Of a stretch of DNA of 64,000 nucleotides, positions 8,502 through 17,663 are shown piece after piece. The position numbers were made by a program, and so were the translations under genes. Below the pieces are notes generated by a model. That model saw only the letters and a list, made by a program, of their open reading frames with translations. It searched no databases and was not told the DNA's origin. The stretch is from Acuticoccus sp. MNP-M23 (lineage in GTDB: Bacteria; Pseudomonadota; Alphaproteobacteria; Rhizobiales; Amorphaceae): NCBI RefSeq assembly GCF_031195445.1, contig NZ_CP133480.1:1474001-1538000 (forward strand), in the 5' to 3' direction. Each line of letters starts with the position of its first letter. Positions within the stretch are counted from its first letter, which is position 1.

Positions 8502-9059
8502 TTGAGAATTAAATTTGAGACGGCGCAAGATCTTTTCGTGGCCTTCCCGACATTGCAGGACGACGTGGAGGCGGCCGCAAGCGAGACGCCGCCGCTGGAT
8601 TTTACAAGGCAGCTGGCCGCCAGCGAGACGCCGGAGGACTGCCTGTCCTTTTTCGCCTATCTGGCACCGCGGCGTGAAGCCGTGTGGTGGGGCTGCCGCT
8701 GCCTGCATGCGCTGGGCACCGAAGACCCCACCGGCGCACTCGCGGCAGCCGACGCCTGGGTGGCCGAGCCGGAGGAGGCCCAGCGGATCGCAGCGCTGCA
8801 GATTGCCGAAGCGACCGGATCCGCAGATCAGGCCACTTGGATCGCGTTCGCGGCCGGATGGTCCGGCGGCAACATTGCGGGCGGCGATCAGCCGGCGCCG
8901 GTAGCGGCACCGCCATACCTCACCGCAAAGGCCGTGCGCGCCGCCGTGCTGATTGCGGTTTCGCGCGCACCATTCCGCGAACGCCGCGCCCGCCTCGAAC
9001 GCTGCCTTGACGAAGCCATTGCAGTTGCCAACGATGACATCGAAGACCATTTTGACTAG
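8502..9059 (+). CDS. Small T6SS-linked protein (DUF6931-like), function unknown
   Basis: A 185-residue acidic, Ala/Glu-rich, helical protein with no signal peptide or membrane segment. Recognisable segments are ACLPxL-like FVAFPTLQDDVEAA, CLSFFAYLAPRREAVWWGCRCL, and DEAIAVANDD at the end. It resembles proteins labelled DUF6931 that sit beside T6SS genes; this assignment is from recall and is tentative. Starts at TTG 8502 with GAGG 7 bases upstream. Its position directly between vgrG and tagH suggests a cytosolic adaptor or chaperone for spike loading, but this is inference only. Confidence 0.7.
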   Translation: MRIKFETAQDLFVAFPTLQDDVEAAASETPPLDFTRQLAASETPEDCLSFFAYLAPRREAVWWGCRCLHALGTEDPTGALAAADAWVAEPEEAQRIAALQIAEATGSADQATWIAFAAGWSGGNIAGGDQPAPVAAPPYLTAKAVRAAVLIAVSRAPFRERRARLERCLDEAIAVANDDIEDHFD

Positions 9060-9140
9060 CCGCGCCCTGCGCGAAATATAATTATCAAATGCGGTTTATC
9101 TTTATTGCCGCCAGAACAATGAACAAGAGGGAATGACCGT

Positions 9141-10652
9141 TTGGTTGCGCTGCGTCTCGAACTCGACAACATGACGAACCTGTCTGACGGCGGACCCACG
9201 TCTTTGCTGGTGGAAGGGCGCCGGAGTGTCGATATCGGGCGCAATTCCTACCTGGACTGGACGTTGCCCGATCCGGCGCGCGTGGTGTCCGGCCGCCACT
9301 GCGAAATCGGCTATCGCGATGGCGGCTACTGGCTGACCGATGTGTCCACCAACGGCACCTATCTCAATGGCAGCGACCGGCGGCTGACCGAACCGACGCG
9401 GCTGCGCACCGGCGACCGGATCTCGATTGGCGATTACCTCATCAACGTGTTTGTGGACGGCGGCGATGCGCCCTCGCGCACGATAGATCCGGCGCCGGAA
9501 GGCCCGCCCGAGCTTTCCGCCGCCGCCCTGTGGGACGTGACCGACGACGGCGCTGCCCCGGCCGAGCGCCCGGAGAAGCGGCGCGAGCGCGAGGCGAAGC
9601 CCGTCAACGCCGACATGCTGGACTGGGTGGTGGATCTGCCCGCCGTGGACAGGTCTGCCGGTCCGGCGGACCCGCCGCCACCACCTCCTCCCCCGCCGGA
9701 CACGACACCCGTGGCGGACACACCGCCCGTGCCGGATACACCGCCCGTGCCGGAAACGCCGCCGGCGCCCGAACCTGTCGCCCGCCCCCCTGTCAGCCCT
9801 TCTGCAGAGACGGGCGGCCCGTGGCAGGACGACCCCGAGACGCCCGCCAGCCTGCCGGAAATGGCAGCAGCGCCAGAAGCGGCCGCACCACCCGAGGCGG
9901 AAGCGCCCGCGCACCTTCCGGAAGCGGACAGGCCCGAGCCACCCGCTGCGCCAGAACCACCGCCAGCGGACGCGGCGCCCGAGGCTGCGCGCCCCGGCGG
10001 GTTCGCCGCGGCAGCGGAGGCGTCATCGGCCGGGACCGCGCCGCCCCCTCCCGCCGGCCCGGAGATGGAGCGCTTCTTCAACGCACTGGCCGAGGCGCTG
10101 GACGTTCCGCGCAGCCGGCTGGCCGCCGACACGCCGGAAGACGCCGCACAGAAGGTGGGCGAGTTCATCACCATCACCATCGCCGGAATGCAAAAGCTGA
10201 TGAAGGCCCGCGCGGCCTCCCGCGGCTACATGCGCTCCGGCACCGCGACGCAGGTGCAGGCGGTCGGCAACAACCCGTTCAAGTTCATGCCGACGCCTGG
10301 CGCGGCGGCGGACGTGCTGTTCGGCCCCCCCAGCCGCAGCTATCTCTCCATCGAGGAATCCCTCGAGGAGAGCTTCACCGAGCTGGGCACCCACCAGATG
10401 GCGCTCTACGCCGCCATGCAATCGGCCGTGGAGCGGATGTTGCAGGATCTCGACCCGGCAACCATCGAGGCGAGCGGCGGTGAAGATCGGGGCGGCTTTT
10501 CGCTACCCGGCGTTTCATCGAGAAAATCAAAGCTCTGGGAGGTATACAAGGAGCGCTACAATGCGCGTGCCAGCCAACACGACAATGGCATGGTCGACGT
10601 TTTCATGATGTGCTTCAGCGAAGCCTACAACCGGGCGATCAACGAACGGTGA
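9141..10652 (+). CDS. tagH: T6SS-associated FHA-domain protein TagH (Fha)
   Basis: A 503-residue protein with three parts. An N-terminal FHA domain (residues ~20-90) shows the phosphothreonine-binding core VSGRHCEI and DVSTNGTYLNG. A Pro/Ala-rich linker follows (~165-305) with a short tandem repeat. The C-terminal TagH domain (~320-500) contains GVSSRKSKLWEVYKERY and FSEAYNRAIN. In T6SS threonine-phosphorylation systems PpkA phosphorylates this protein to switch on assembly; both ppkA and the phosphatase pppA are encoded downstream. The start is TTG 9141, with AGAGGGA 8 bases before it; no better in-frame ATG precedes the FHA fold. Confidence 0.93.
   Translation: MVALRLELDNMTNLSDGGPTSLLVEGRRSVDIGRNSYLDWTLPDPARVVSGRHCEIGYRDGGYWLTDVSTNGTYLNGSDRRLTEPTRLRTGDRISIGDYLINVFVDGGDAPSRTIDPAPEGPPELSAAALWDVTDDGAAPAERPEKRREREAKPVNADMLDWVVDLPAVDRSAGPADPPPPPPPPPDTTPVADTPPVPDTPPVPETPPAPEPVARPPVSPSAETGGPWQDDPETPASLPEMAAAPEAAAPPEAEAPAHLPEADRPEPPAAPEPPPADAAPEAARPGGFAAAAEASSAGTAPPPPAGPEMERFFNALAEALDVPRSRLAADTPEDAAQKVGEFITITIAGMQKLMKARAASRGYMRSGTATQVQAVGNNPFKFMPTPGAAADVLFGPPSRSYLSIEESLEESFTELGTHQMALYAAMQSAVERMLQDLDPATIEASGGEDRGGFSLPGVSSRKSKLWEVYKERYNARASQHDNGMVDVFMMCFSEAYNRAINER
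9699..9770 (+). repeat. 18-bp tandem repeat inside tagH linker
   Basis: Four imperfect 18-base units encode DTTPVA, DTPPVP, DTPPVP and ETPPAP (tagH residues 187-210). Units 2 and 3 differ at a single base. Copy-number change would lengthen or shorten the linker without a frameshift, as 18 is a multiple of three. Confidence 0.8.
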
Positions 10653-10689
10653 GGACACGCGGGAACTCTGGCGGCAACACGGGCGCGCA

Positions 10690-12021
10690 ATGAACTGGAA
10701 CAGTAAAGTCCTGTGGTCGGAGGGGTTGTTTCTCCGCCCGCAACATCTGCAGCAGAACGACCGGTACTTCGAGCATCTGCTCGCGCAGCGCACGCAGCTT
10801 GCATCGCCCTACCCGTGGGGTTTCGCCACCTTCGAGATCGACACCGATCTTGCCCAGCAGTCGATGTTCGCGCTGCGCGCCGCCACCGGCATCCTGCCCG
10901 ACGGCACCCCCTTCGCCATCCCAGAAGACACGGTGGCGCAGGCCATTGCCGTGGCGGACGATGCTGCCGACCGGATCGTGTGGCTGACCATGCCCGTCGC
11001 CACCGCAGGGGCCCGCGAGATCGGCGACCGCACCGCCAACCGCGAAACCCGCTACTACGCCGACCGCGCATTGATTGCCGACTCCACCGCACAGACGCAG
11101 ACCGAGGAAGACGTGGACCTCGCCAAGCCGCGGCTGGAATACGAGGTCCGCCGCACCCGCAAGGAAGGCTACGCGGTGCTGCCCGTCGCCCGGATCGTCG
11201 AGGTGCGCGACCGCACGATCATCTTCGACGAGCGGTTCACGCCCCCGGTGCTGACCATCGCCGCCCACCCCAACGCGGAAGGCTGGCTCGACCGATCGAT
11301 CGGCTGGGTCGAAACCAAGCTCGAAGAACTCTCCCGCTACGCCGCAGACCCCAGCGCGGGCGGCGGGCTTCAGAGCGCGGACTATCTGGTGCTCCAGCTC
11401 CTCAACCGCAGCCTGCCGCCGCTTCGGCACCTGCGCGCCTCGCGCTACACCCACCCCGAACGCGTCTACATGGAGCTTCTGCGCCTTGCCGGCGAGATGG
11501 CCACGTTTGCGACGCCCGAGCGCCGCGCGCGCCTCTACCCCCAGTACGACCACGACAACCTGCAAGGCACGTTTGCCCCCGTGGTGCGCGACCTTCAGGA
11601 GTTCCTGTCGGCCCGCTTCTCGCGCCGCGCCATCCGTCTCGAGATCATCGAGCGGGCGCAGAACGCATTCGTGTCCACCATCCGCGACCGGGCGCTGTTC
11701 CGCGAGGCGACCTTCGTGCTGGAGGTGTCCGCACGCAGGCCGCTGACCGAGATCCAGCAGCGCTTCCCGCAGCTTTTCAAGCTCGGCCCCAACACCAAGA
11801 TGAGCGATATCGTCCACGCGCACCTGCCGGGCGTGCCGCTCGTCCACCTGCCGAACCCGCCGCCGCAGCTTCGCGTGATGTCCGATCACGTCTATTTCGC
11901 GCTCGACCGGGAAAGCCCGCTCTGGCCCGAATTCTCGACCGCGAGCGCCGTGGGGATGCACTTTTCAGGCGACTGGCCGGAACTCGAGCTGGAGTTCTGG
12001 GCCGTGATTGAAGGACGCTAG
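10690..12021 (+). CDS. tssK: T6SS baseplate subunit TssK
   Basis: A 443-residue protein of the ImpJ/VasE family. The N-terminus (KVLWSEGLFLRPQHLQQNDRYFE) is the family signature, as are RETRYYADRALIADST and the C-terminal FSTASAVGMHFSGDWPELELEFWAV. TssK is a cytosolic trimer that links the baseplate (TssEFG-VgrG) to the membrane complex through TssL/TssM, both encoded immediately downstream. The length is typical of the family. The spacing to tssL is only 2 bases, indicating strict co-translation. The TssF/G/E partners are not in this window. Confidence 0.96.
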   Translation: MNWNSKVLWSEGLFLRPQHLQQNDRYFEHLLAQRTQLASPYPWGFATFEIDTDLAQQSMFALRAATGILPDGTPFAIPEDTVAQAIAVADDAADRIVWLTMPVATAGAREIGDRTANRETRYYADRALIADSTAQTQTEEDVDLAKPRLEYEVRRTRKEGYAVLPVARIVEVRDRTIIFDERFTPPVLTIAAHPNAEGWLDRSIGWVETKLEELSRYAADPSAGGGLQSADYLVLQLLNRSLPPLRHLRASRYTHPERVYMELLRLAGEMATFATPERRARLYPQYDHDNLQGTFAPVVRDLQEFLSARFSRRAIRLEIIERAQNAFVSTIRDRALFREATFVLEVSARRPLTEIQQRFPQLFKLGPNTKMSDIVHAHLPGVPLVHLPNPPPQLRVMSDHVYFALDRESPLWPEFSTASAVGMHFSGDWPELELEFWAVIEGR

Positions 12022-12023
12022 CA

Positions 12024-13520
12024 ATGGCATCGGATGGCGATCGCAACAAGCAAACCGTCATCCTGCCCAACCCCGGCGGCCGGCGCCCCGTGGCCGACAA
12101 GCCTGCGCCGATGGACCCGCCCGCCACCGACGAATGGAGCCGCGACCCGTGGCCGGCCGGCGGCGGTGGCAACGGTGGCGCCCCAGCCGGTGCCGGTGCC
12201 GGTGCCGGTGCCGGCGCGCCCCCGGCCAACCCGGAAAACTCGCCCATCGGCGCAGCAGCGCTCCTCCGCTCGGAGGCAGCGCTCAACAACAACGAGATGC
12301 TGCGCGCGGCGGCCCCCCTCCTCCTCATGCTCGGCAAGCTGCGCGCCGGGCTGGTGCGTGCCCAGTCCGCCACCATCATGGAAGAGGTGGCACGCTCCAT
12401 CGACGGGTTCGAGGCGGCGATGACCCAGTCCGGATACTCGGCCGACCAGTCGCAGGTGGCCAAGTATGCGCTGGCCGCGACGGCGGACGACGTCGTCCAG
12501 AACATCCCCGTCGACGACCGGCGGCTGTGGACGCAATATTCCATGCTGTCCCAGTTCTTCGGCGAGCGCACCGGCGGCATCCGCTTCTTCGAGGAGCTGG
12601 GCCGGATGAAGGCGGACCCGCTCGCCAACATCGATGTCCTTGAGCTGATGTACGCCTGCCTCGCCGTCGGCTTCGAGGGCGTCCACCGCACGTCGCCGGG
12701 CGGCATGGCCGCGCTCCAGCAGATCCAGCGCGACCTCTACGATGTGATCCGCCGCGTCCGCCCGCGCGAAAGCTTCGAGCTGTCGCCCCGCTGGCAGGGG
12801 TCCGGCATCAAGCCGCGCGACAAGCGGAACCGCGTGCCGCTCTGGGCCGTCGCCGCGTTCGCGCTGGCGCTGGTGTTCGGGAGCTTTCTGGGCCTGCGGC
12901 TGATGCTGTCCGGCGGCGCGGCGGAGGTGGAGGAGGAGCTGCTTGCGCTGTATCCGCTGGCCCCGGTCACCCTCGTGCGGCCGGACTATGTGCCCCCCGC
13001 CCCTCTGCCGCCCGAGCCCGAGCCGATCGTCGTAGCGCCTGCCGAGCCCGTGCCGCTCGCCCCGCCGCCGCCCACGCCGTGCGAAGACGTGCGCGCGGCG
13101 CTTCTGTCGGACATCGAGGGCGCGCGGATCGACATCGGCGAATGCGGCGGCGACCTTCGCCTCACCATCGGCGATCGTCCCGGCCTCGTTCTCTTCCGCT
13201 CCGCCAGCGCCGACATTTCGGACGATTACGCCGCAATCATCGCCCGCATCGCCCCGGTCATCGACCAGGTGCCCGGCGCCGTCACCGTGATCGGCCACAC
13301 GGATTCGGTGCCCTACCGCGGCGTGCGCTTCGCCTCCAACTACGACCTTTCGGTCAAGCGCGCCGAGGCGGTCACGCGTCTCCTGCGCGAGGTCTCCGGC
13401 AACCCCGAGCGGTTCGAGACGAAGGGCCAGGGCGCCAACGTCCCCATCGACGACAACGGCACCGCCGGCGGGCGCGCCCGCAACCGGCGCGTCGACATCG
13501 TCATCGCAGAGACCGAGTAG
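12024..13520 (+). CDS. tssL: T6SS membrane protein TssL with C-terminal OmpA-like domain
   Basis: A 498-residue DotU/IcmH-family protein. Residues 1-75 are a low-complexity Gly/Ala/Pro tail and ~78-265 the cytosolic DotU domain (LRAAAPLLLMLGKLRAG, WTQYSMLSQFFGE, LANIDVLELMYACLAVGFEG). One membrane segment lies at ~271-295. A Pro-rich spacer follows, then an OmpA/MotB-type peptidoglycan-binding domain at ~385-495 (VIGHTDSVPYRG, NYDLSVKRAEAV, GGRARNRRVDIVI). This extended TssL anchors the inner-membrane complex to the cell wall, which matters because no TssJ lipoprotein is found here. The next gene follows after 9 bases. Confidence 0.95.
   Translation: MASDGDRNKQTVILPNPGGRRPVADKPAPMDPPATDEWSRDPWPAGGGGNGGAPAGAGAGAGAGAPPANPENSPIGAAALLRSEAALNNNEMLRAAAPLLLMLGKLRAGLVRAQSATIMEEVARSIDGFEAAMTQSGYSADQSQVAKYALAATADDVVQNIPVDDRRLWTQYSMLSQFFGERTGGIRFFEELGRMKADPLANIDVLELMYACLAVGFEGVHRTSPGGMAALQQIQRDLYDVIRRVRPRESFELSPRWQGSGIKPRDKRNRVPLWAVAAFALALVFGSFLGLRLMLSGGAAEVEEELLALYPLAPVTLVRPDYVPPAPLPPEPEPIVVAPAEPVPLAPPPPTPCEDVRAALLSDIEGARIDIGECGGDLRLTIGDRPGLVLFRSASADISDDYAAIIARIAPVIDQVPGAVTVIGHTDSVPYRGVRFASNYDLSVKRAEAVTRLLREVSGNPERFETKGQGANVPIDDNGTAGGRARNRRVDIVIAETE
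12187..12216 (+). repeat. Hexanucleotide repeat in tssL
   Basis: Four CCGGTG units plus one CCGGCG variant encode part of the (Gly-Ala)n stretch in the N-terminal tail of TssL. Expansion or contraction keeps the reading frame, so it would change tail length only. Confidence 0.8.
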
Positions 13521-13529
13521 GAGCCGCCC

Positions 13530-16500
13530 ATGCAAATTCTCGGTTATCTCGGCTACGTCCGCGCCGCAGGCTCGCTCGGCGGCGCGGCCATGCTCATAAT
13601 GGTGGTGTGGTTCTGGGGCCCGTCCATTGGCACGGACGGGTTCTATCCGCTGACGAGCGCGCTCAACCGCGCCATCGTCTGCGCCGCCATTGCGCTCTTC
13701 ATCGTCTTTTATTTCGGCGTCGGCTTCCTGCGGGCTCGCCGCAAGGCGCGGACGCTGGAGGACGGCATCACCAAGCCCGCCGCCGACGATGGCGCCGTCC
13801 TTGCCGACCGGCTGAAGGACGCGCTGGCAACGCTGAAGAAGTCCACCGCAAACCGGGGCGACTACCTCTATTCGATCCCCTGGTACGTCATCATCGGCCC
13901 GCCCGGCGCGGGGAAGACCACCGCCCTCATCAACTCCGGCCTCAAGTTTCCGCTGATGACCGGCGGCGCGAAGGCGATGGTCGAGGGTGTCGGCGGCACG
14001 CGCTACTGCGACTGGTGGTTTGCCGAAGACGCCGTGCTGATCGACACCGCAGGCCGCTACACCACGCAGGATTCCGGCACCGAGGACGATGGCGACGACA
14101 ACCTCGACCGCCGCTCCTGGTTCGCCTTCCTCGACCTCATCCGCAAAAGCCGGCCGCGCCAGCCGATCAACGGCGTCATTCTCGCCATGGGGATCGACGA
14201 TCTCATCACCATGAGCGAGGCCGAACGCAACGCCCACGCCGACGCCATTCGCACCCGCCTCGTCGAGCTTTACGACAAGTTGAAGGTCGCCTTCCCGGTG
14301 TACGTGATGTTCACCAAGGCCGACCTCTTGCAGGGTTTCGGCGAGTTCTTCGGCGACCTGCGCGAAAAAGAGCGCCAGATCGTCTGGGGCGCGACGTTCC
14401 AGACCGAGGACCGCACGAAAAACACCATCACCGACGTGCCGGGCGAGCTGGAAGCCCTCGTGATGCGCCTGTCGGAAAACACGCTGGACCGGCTTCAGTC
14501 CGAGCCCAACCAGGCGCGGCGCTCGCTGATCCTCGGCTTCCCGTCCCAGTTCAATGCGCTGCGCGAACCGGTGATGACCTTCCTGTCGCGGGTGTTCGAG
14601 CCGACGCGCTACCACGCCAACGCGGTGCTGCGCGGCTTCTACTTCACCTCCGGCACACAGGAAGGCACCGCGCTTGACCAGCTGATCGGCGCCAGCGCCC
14701 GCGCGCTCGGGCAGGGCGACGCGCCCGCGTCCGGCATGTCCGGCAAGGGGCGCAGCTTCTTCCTCACCAACCTCCTCACCAGGGTCATCTTCGGTGAGGC
14801 GGGGTGGGTCACCCACAACCGTGCCCGGATCCGCCGCGACGGCCTTTTGCGCGCTGCCGGCCTGGCCGCTGTGGCGCTGGTCACGGGCGTGTGCATCGCG
14901 GCGCTGGGGGTCAGCTTTGCCGCCAACAACGCGCTGATCGGCGATGTGGATGACGCGGTGGAGGAATATCGCGTGGGCGCTGCAAGCCTGATCGGCGAGC
15001 GCGCGGTGGACGACCCGGACCTCAACGAAGCGCAGTCCGCCCTGCTTTACCCCTTGCGCACCATGCCCGTCGGCTACGCCACCCGCGGCGCGGACCTTCC
15101 CATGCGCGAAGGCTTCGGCCTCAGCCAGCGCGGCCGCCTCAACGCTGCCGCCGAGGAAGCCTACCACCGCGCGCTGGAACGCTCGTTCCGCTCCCGCCTG
15201 ATCCTGCGCGTGGAGGAGGTGCTGAACGCCAACCTCGACAAGCCCGAGTTCGTCTACGAGACGCTCGAGGTCTACAAGATGCTCACCGGCCAGAACACGG
15301 ACGACGAGGTGATCGTCGCCTGGATGGTCCGCGACTGGGAAGAGAACGTCTATTCCGGCATTCTCAACGCCCGCGGCCGGGAGGCGCTGCGCGAACACCT
15401 CACCGCCCTCCTTCAGCTCGACCAGGGGCGCCCCATCGGCATCGAGCCCAACCAGCCGCTGGTGGAGGATGCCGAACGCGTTCTGGCCCGCGTGCCGATG
15501 GCGGACCTCGCCTTCTCCCGCCTCGCGCTCGACGCCACCGCCGACCCGGCCCTGTTCGACTGGTCGCTGGAGGAGCAGGCGGGCTCCGATGCCGAAACCG
15601 TGTTCCGCACCCGCGAAGGCGACCCGCTGACGGACGTGGTGATCCCCTCTTTTTTCACCCGCGCCGGGTTCCAGAAGGCGCTCATCAACCGCCTGCCGGC
15701 CATCGAGGAAGAAATGAAAGCCGAGGAATGGCTGTTCGGCGATGCTGCCAACCAGCGCGCCTTCGCAGAGCAGTACGGCACCCTCCAGGCCGACCTTCTC
15801 GCCAAGTATCAGGCGCGCTACGTCGACGTCTGGCGCAAGATGCTGGACAGGCTGCTGCTGACGCCGATGGCCATCGACAAGCCGCGCTACACCGCGCTGC
15901 GCGCCCTGTCCTCACCCGCCTCGCCGCTGCGCCAGCTGATGCAATCAGTATCGGACGAAACGCGGCTTACCGCGGTAGAGCGCGCACCGGATGCCGCCGA
16001 AACCGCGTCCGCCGAAGGTCCGGCACAGCTCACCATCGCGGCCGACCTCGACAACCGCGCCGCCGTGCGCGACCGCGTGCAGACCGAGCCCGGCGCCGCC
16101 GTGGAAAACGCCTTTGCCCCCATCCACGAGCTGATGGCGGCCGACGTGGAACCCGCGCTGCCGCCGGTGATCGCATCGCTCAGCGAGCTGCACGACAGGC
16201 TCATCAACCTTGCTGCCGGCACGACCGACACCGAAGCCGACATCGAGGCGCTGAACGAAAAACTCGCCGCGCTGCGGGCAGACGCCGCCCGCCTGCCCGA
16301 ACCCGCCTCCCGTCTCGTTCTCTCCGCCATCGCCGATGTGGGGTCGGACCTGCGCGGCGAGCGGGTCACGCGCGTCTCCCAATCGTTCAACCGGGAGGTG
16401 ACGCAGCAGTGCGAGGCGATCCTCGCCAACCGCTTTCCCTTCTATGACAGCGCCCGCGACATGACGCTGGGGGACTTTGCCACCCTCTTCAAGCCGGACG

Positions 16501-17048
16501 GTCTGCTCGACGGCTTCCGCAAGGCCAATCTCGACACCTACATCGACAAGACCGGGCAACAGTGGCAGTGGCTGCCGCAGGTGGACCTGTCGGAACGCAC
16601 GCTGCGCGCCTTCGAGGAAGCAGCGGAGATCACCGAGGCCTTCTTCGCAGACGGGTCGGCCGATCCGAAGTTCGACATGATCGTCACCACCCGCGCGCTG
16701 GACCCCACCGCGTCCTCCGGCGTCCTGCGGATCAACCGCACCTTCGTCCACGCCAGTCGCATCGCATACTCGCAACCGGTGAAGTGGCCGGGCGACAATG
16801 CCGACAATCAGGCCGTCGTGTCCGTCACCTATGGCCCCAGCGCCAGAACCGAGCGGATTGCCACGCAGGGGCCGTGGGCGCTGTTCCGCCTGGTGCGCGC
16901 CGGGCGTGCGGTGGCCAGTGACGGCAAGCTGGTGGTGGACTTCAACGTGGGCGGCAAGCAGCTCTCGTTCAGCTTCGTCTCCAACGCCGGCATCAACCCG
17001 CTGACCTTGCCGGCGCTGGGACAATTCCGCTGCCCGGCGGAGCTTTGA
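13530..17048 (+). CDS. tssM: T6SS membrane subunit TssM (IcmF)
   Basis: A 1172-residue IcmF/VasK-family protein. Two N-terminal membrane segments lie at ~14-32 and ~46-67, followed by a cytosolic NTPase-like domain with Walker A GPPGAGKT (residues 123-130) and DTAGRYTTQD. A third membrane segment near ~437-460 precedes a long periplasmic domain ending IASSxx-like FVSNAGINPLTLPALGQFRCP. It forms the trans-envelope channel scaffold with TssL. A strong ribosome site (AGGAG) lies 6 bases before ATG. Length and topology match the family. TagF starts 6 bases after the stop. Confidence 0.97.
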   Translation: MQILGYLGYVRAAGSLGGAAMLIMVVWFWGPSIGTDGFYPLTSALNRAIVCAAIALFIVFYFGVGFLRARRKARTLEDGITKPAADDGAVLADRLKDALATLKKSTANRGDYLYSIPWYVIIGPPGAGKTTALINSGLKFPLMTGGAKAMVEGVGGTRYCDWWFAEDAVLIDTAGRYTTQDSGTEDDGDDNLDRRSWFAFLDLIRKSRPRQPINGVILAMGIDDLITMSEAERNAHADAIRTRLVELYDKLKVAFPVYVMFTKADLLQGFGEFFGDLREKERQIVWGATFQTEDRTKNTITDVPGELEALVMRLSENTLDRLQSEPNQARRSLILGFPSQFNALREPVMTFLSRVFEPTRYHANAVLRGFYFTSGTQEGTALDQLIGASARALGQGDAPASGMSGKGRSFFLTNLLTRVIFGEAGWVTHNRARIRRDGLLRAAGLAAVALVTGVCIAALGVSFAANNALIGDVDDAVEEYRVGAASLIGERAVDDPDLNEAQSALLYPLRTMPVGYATRGADLPMREGFGLSQRGRLNAAAEEAYHRALERSFRSRLILRVEEVLNANLDKPEFVYETLEVYKMLTGQNTDDEVIVAWMVRDWEENVYSGILNARGREALREHLTALLQLDQGRPIGIEPNQPLVEDAERVLARVPMADLAFSRLALDATADPALFDWSLEEQAGSDAETVFRTREGDPLTDVVIPSFFTRAGFQKALINRLPAIEEEMKAEEWLFGDAANQRAFAEQYGTLQADLLAKYQARYVDVWRKMLDRLLLTPMAIDKPRYTALRALSSPASPLRQLMQSVSDETRLTAVERAPDAAETASAEGPAQLTIAADLDNRAAVRDRVQTEPGAAVENAFAPIHELMAADVEPALPPVIASLSELHDRLINLAAGTTDTEADIEALNEKLAALRADAARLPEPASRLVLSAIADVGSDLRGERVTRVSQSFNREVTQQCEAILANRFPFYDSARDMTLGDFATLFKPDGLLDGFRKANLDTYIDKTGQQWQWLPQVDLSERTLRAFEEAAEITEAFFADGSADPKFDMIVTTRALDPTASSGVLRINRTFVHASRIAYSQPVKWPGDNADNQAVVSVTYGPSARTERIATQGPWALFRLVRAGRAVASDGKLVVDFNVGGKQLSFSFVSNAGINPLTLPALGQFRCPAEL

Positions 17049-17054
17049 GCCGCG

Positions 17055-17663
17055 GTGCTCGCCCTCTTCGGCAAACTCCCCGCCCGGCGGGACTTCATCG
17101 CCCGCGGGGTGCCGAACCCTGTTCTGGAGCAGATCGAGCCGTGGTTGCAGGAGGCGATGGCGCAGAGCAAAGCCACCCTCGGCACGACGTGGCTGGACGC
17201 CTATCTCGGCGCGCCGCTGTGGCGGTTCTGGTGGAGCGCGTCGGTGGCGGGGTCCGGCGCGGCGGGCGTGCTGATGCCGTCGGTGGACAAGGTGGGCCGC
17301 TACTTCCCGCTTCTGGCGCTGGACCTTGCCCCCCATGGCCGCGACTTCGCAGCGCCCCGGCCCGATCACGAAAGATGGTTCGCCGCGGTCGAGGCCGCGC
17401 TCCTCTCCGCCCTGTCCCACGAGGCGACGCTGGATGCGCTGCTGGACCGGCTTGCCGCAATCCCGGCCGGGCTTGCGGGTTCGGTGGAGGCGCCGGTGGA
17501 CGGCTCGTTATGGTGGACCCTTGGCGGAGAAGGACACGCCCCGCGCCGGGAGGCCTTTGCGGGACTGCCGCCCCCCACCGCCTTTGCCGCCCTCCTTGCC
17601 GGTCCGGCGCCAGCCGTGCCGACGGTGGCGGCAGACGGGCCAACCAAGGCCCTGCCGCAATGA
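17055..17663 (+). CDS. tagF: T6SS-associated protein TagF
   Basis: A 202-residue protein of the TagF/ImpM (DUF2094) family: LALFGKLPARRDFIARGVPN at the start, then GAPLWRFWWSAS and GVLMPSVDKVGRYFPLLALDL are family hallmarks. TagF represses T6SS assembly by binding Fha/TagH in systems with the threonine-phosphorylation pathway, acting in the cytosol. In some species TagF is fused to PppA; here the two are separate but overlap by 4 bases (ATGA at 17660), which keeps them translationally coupled. Initiation is at GTG 17055, 6 bases after the tssM stop; no Shine-Dalgarno is obvious. Confidence 0.93.
   Translation: MLALFGKLPARRDFIARGVPNPVLEQIEPWLQEAMAQSKATLGTTWLDAYLGAPLWRFWWSASVAGSGAAGVLMPSVDKVGRYFPLLALDLAPHGRDFAAPRPDHERWFAAVEAALLSALSHEATLDALLDRLAAIPAGLAGSVEAPVDGSLWWTLGGEGHAPRREAFAGLPPPTAFAALLAGPAPAVPTVAADGPTKALPQ

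Noticed and set aside
12187-12216. CRISPR-like or minisatellite array
   Set aside because: Short hexamer repeats without spacers, in frame within tssL.
12018-15398. Very long open frame (1126 codons) antisense to tssL/tssM
   Set aside because: Composition is typical of an antisense shadow in high-GC DNA; no domain motifs, and the plus strand encodes clear T6SS proteins.
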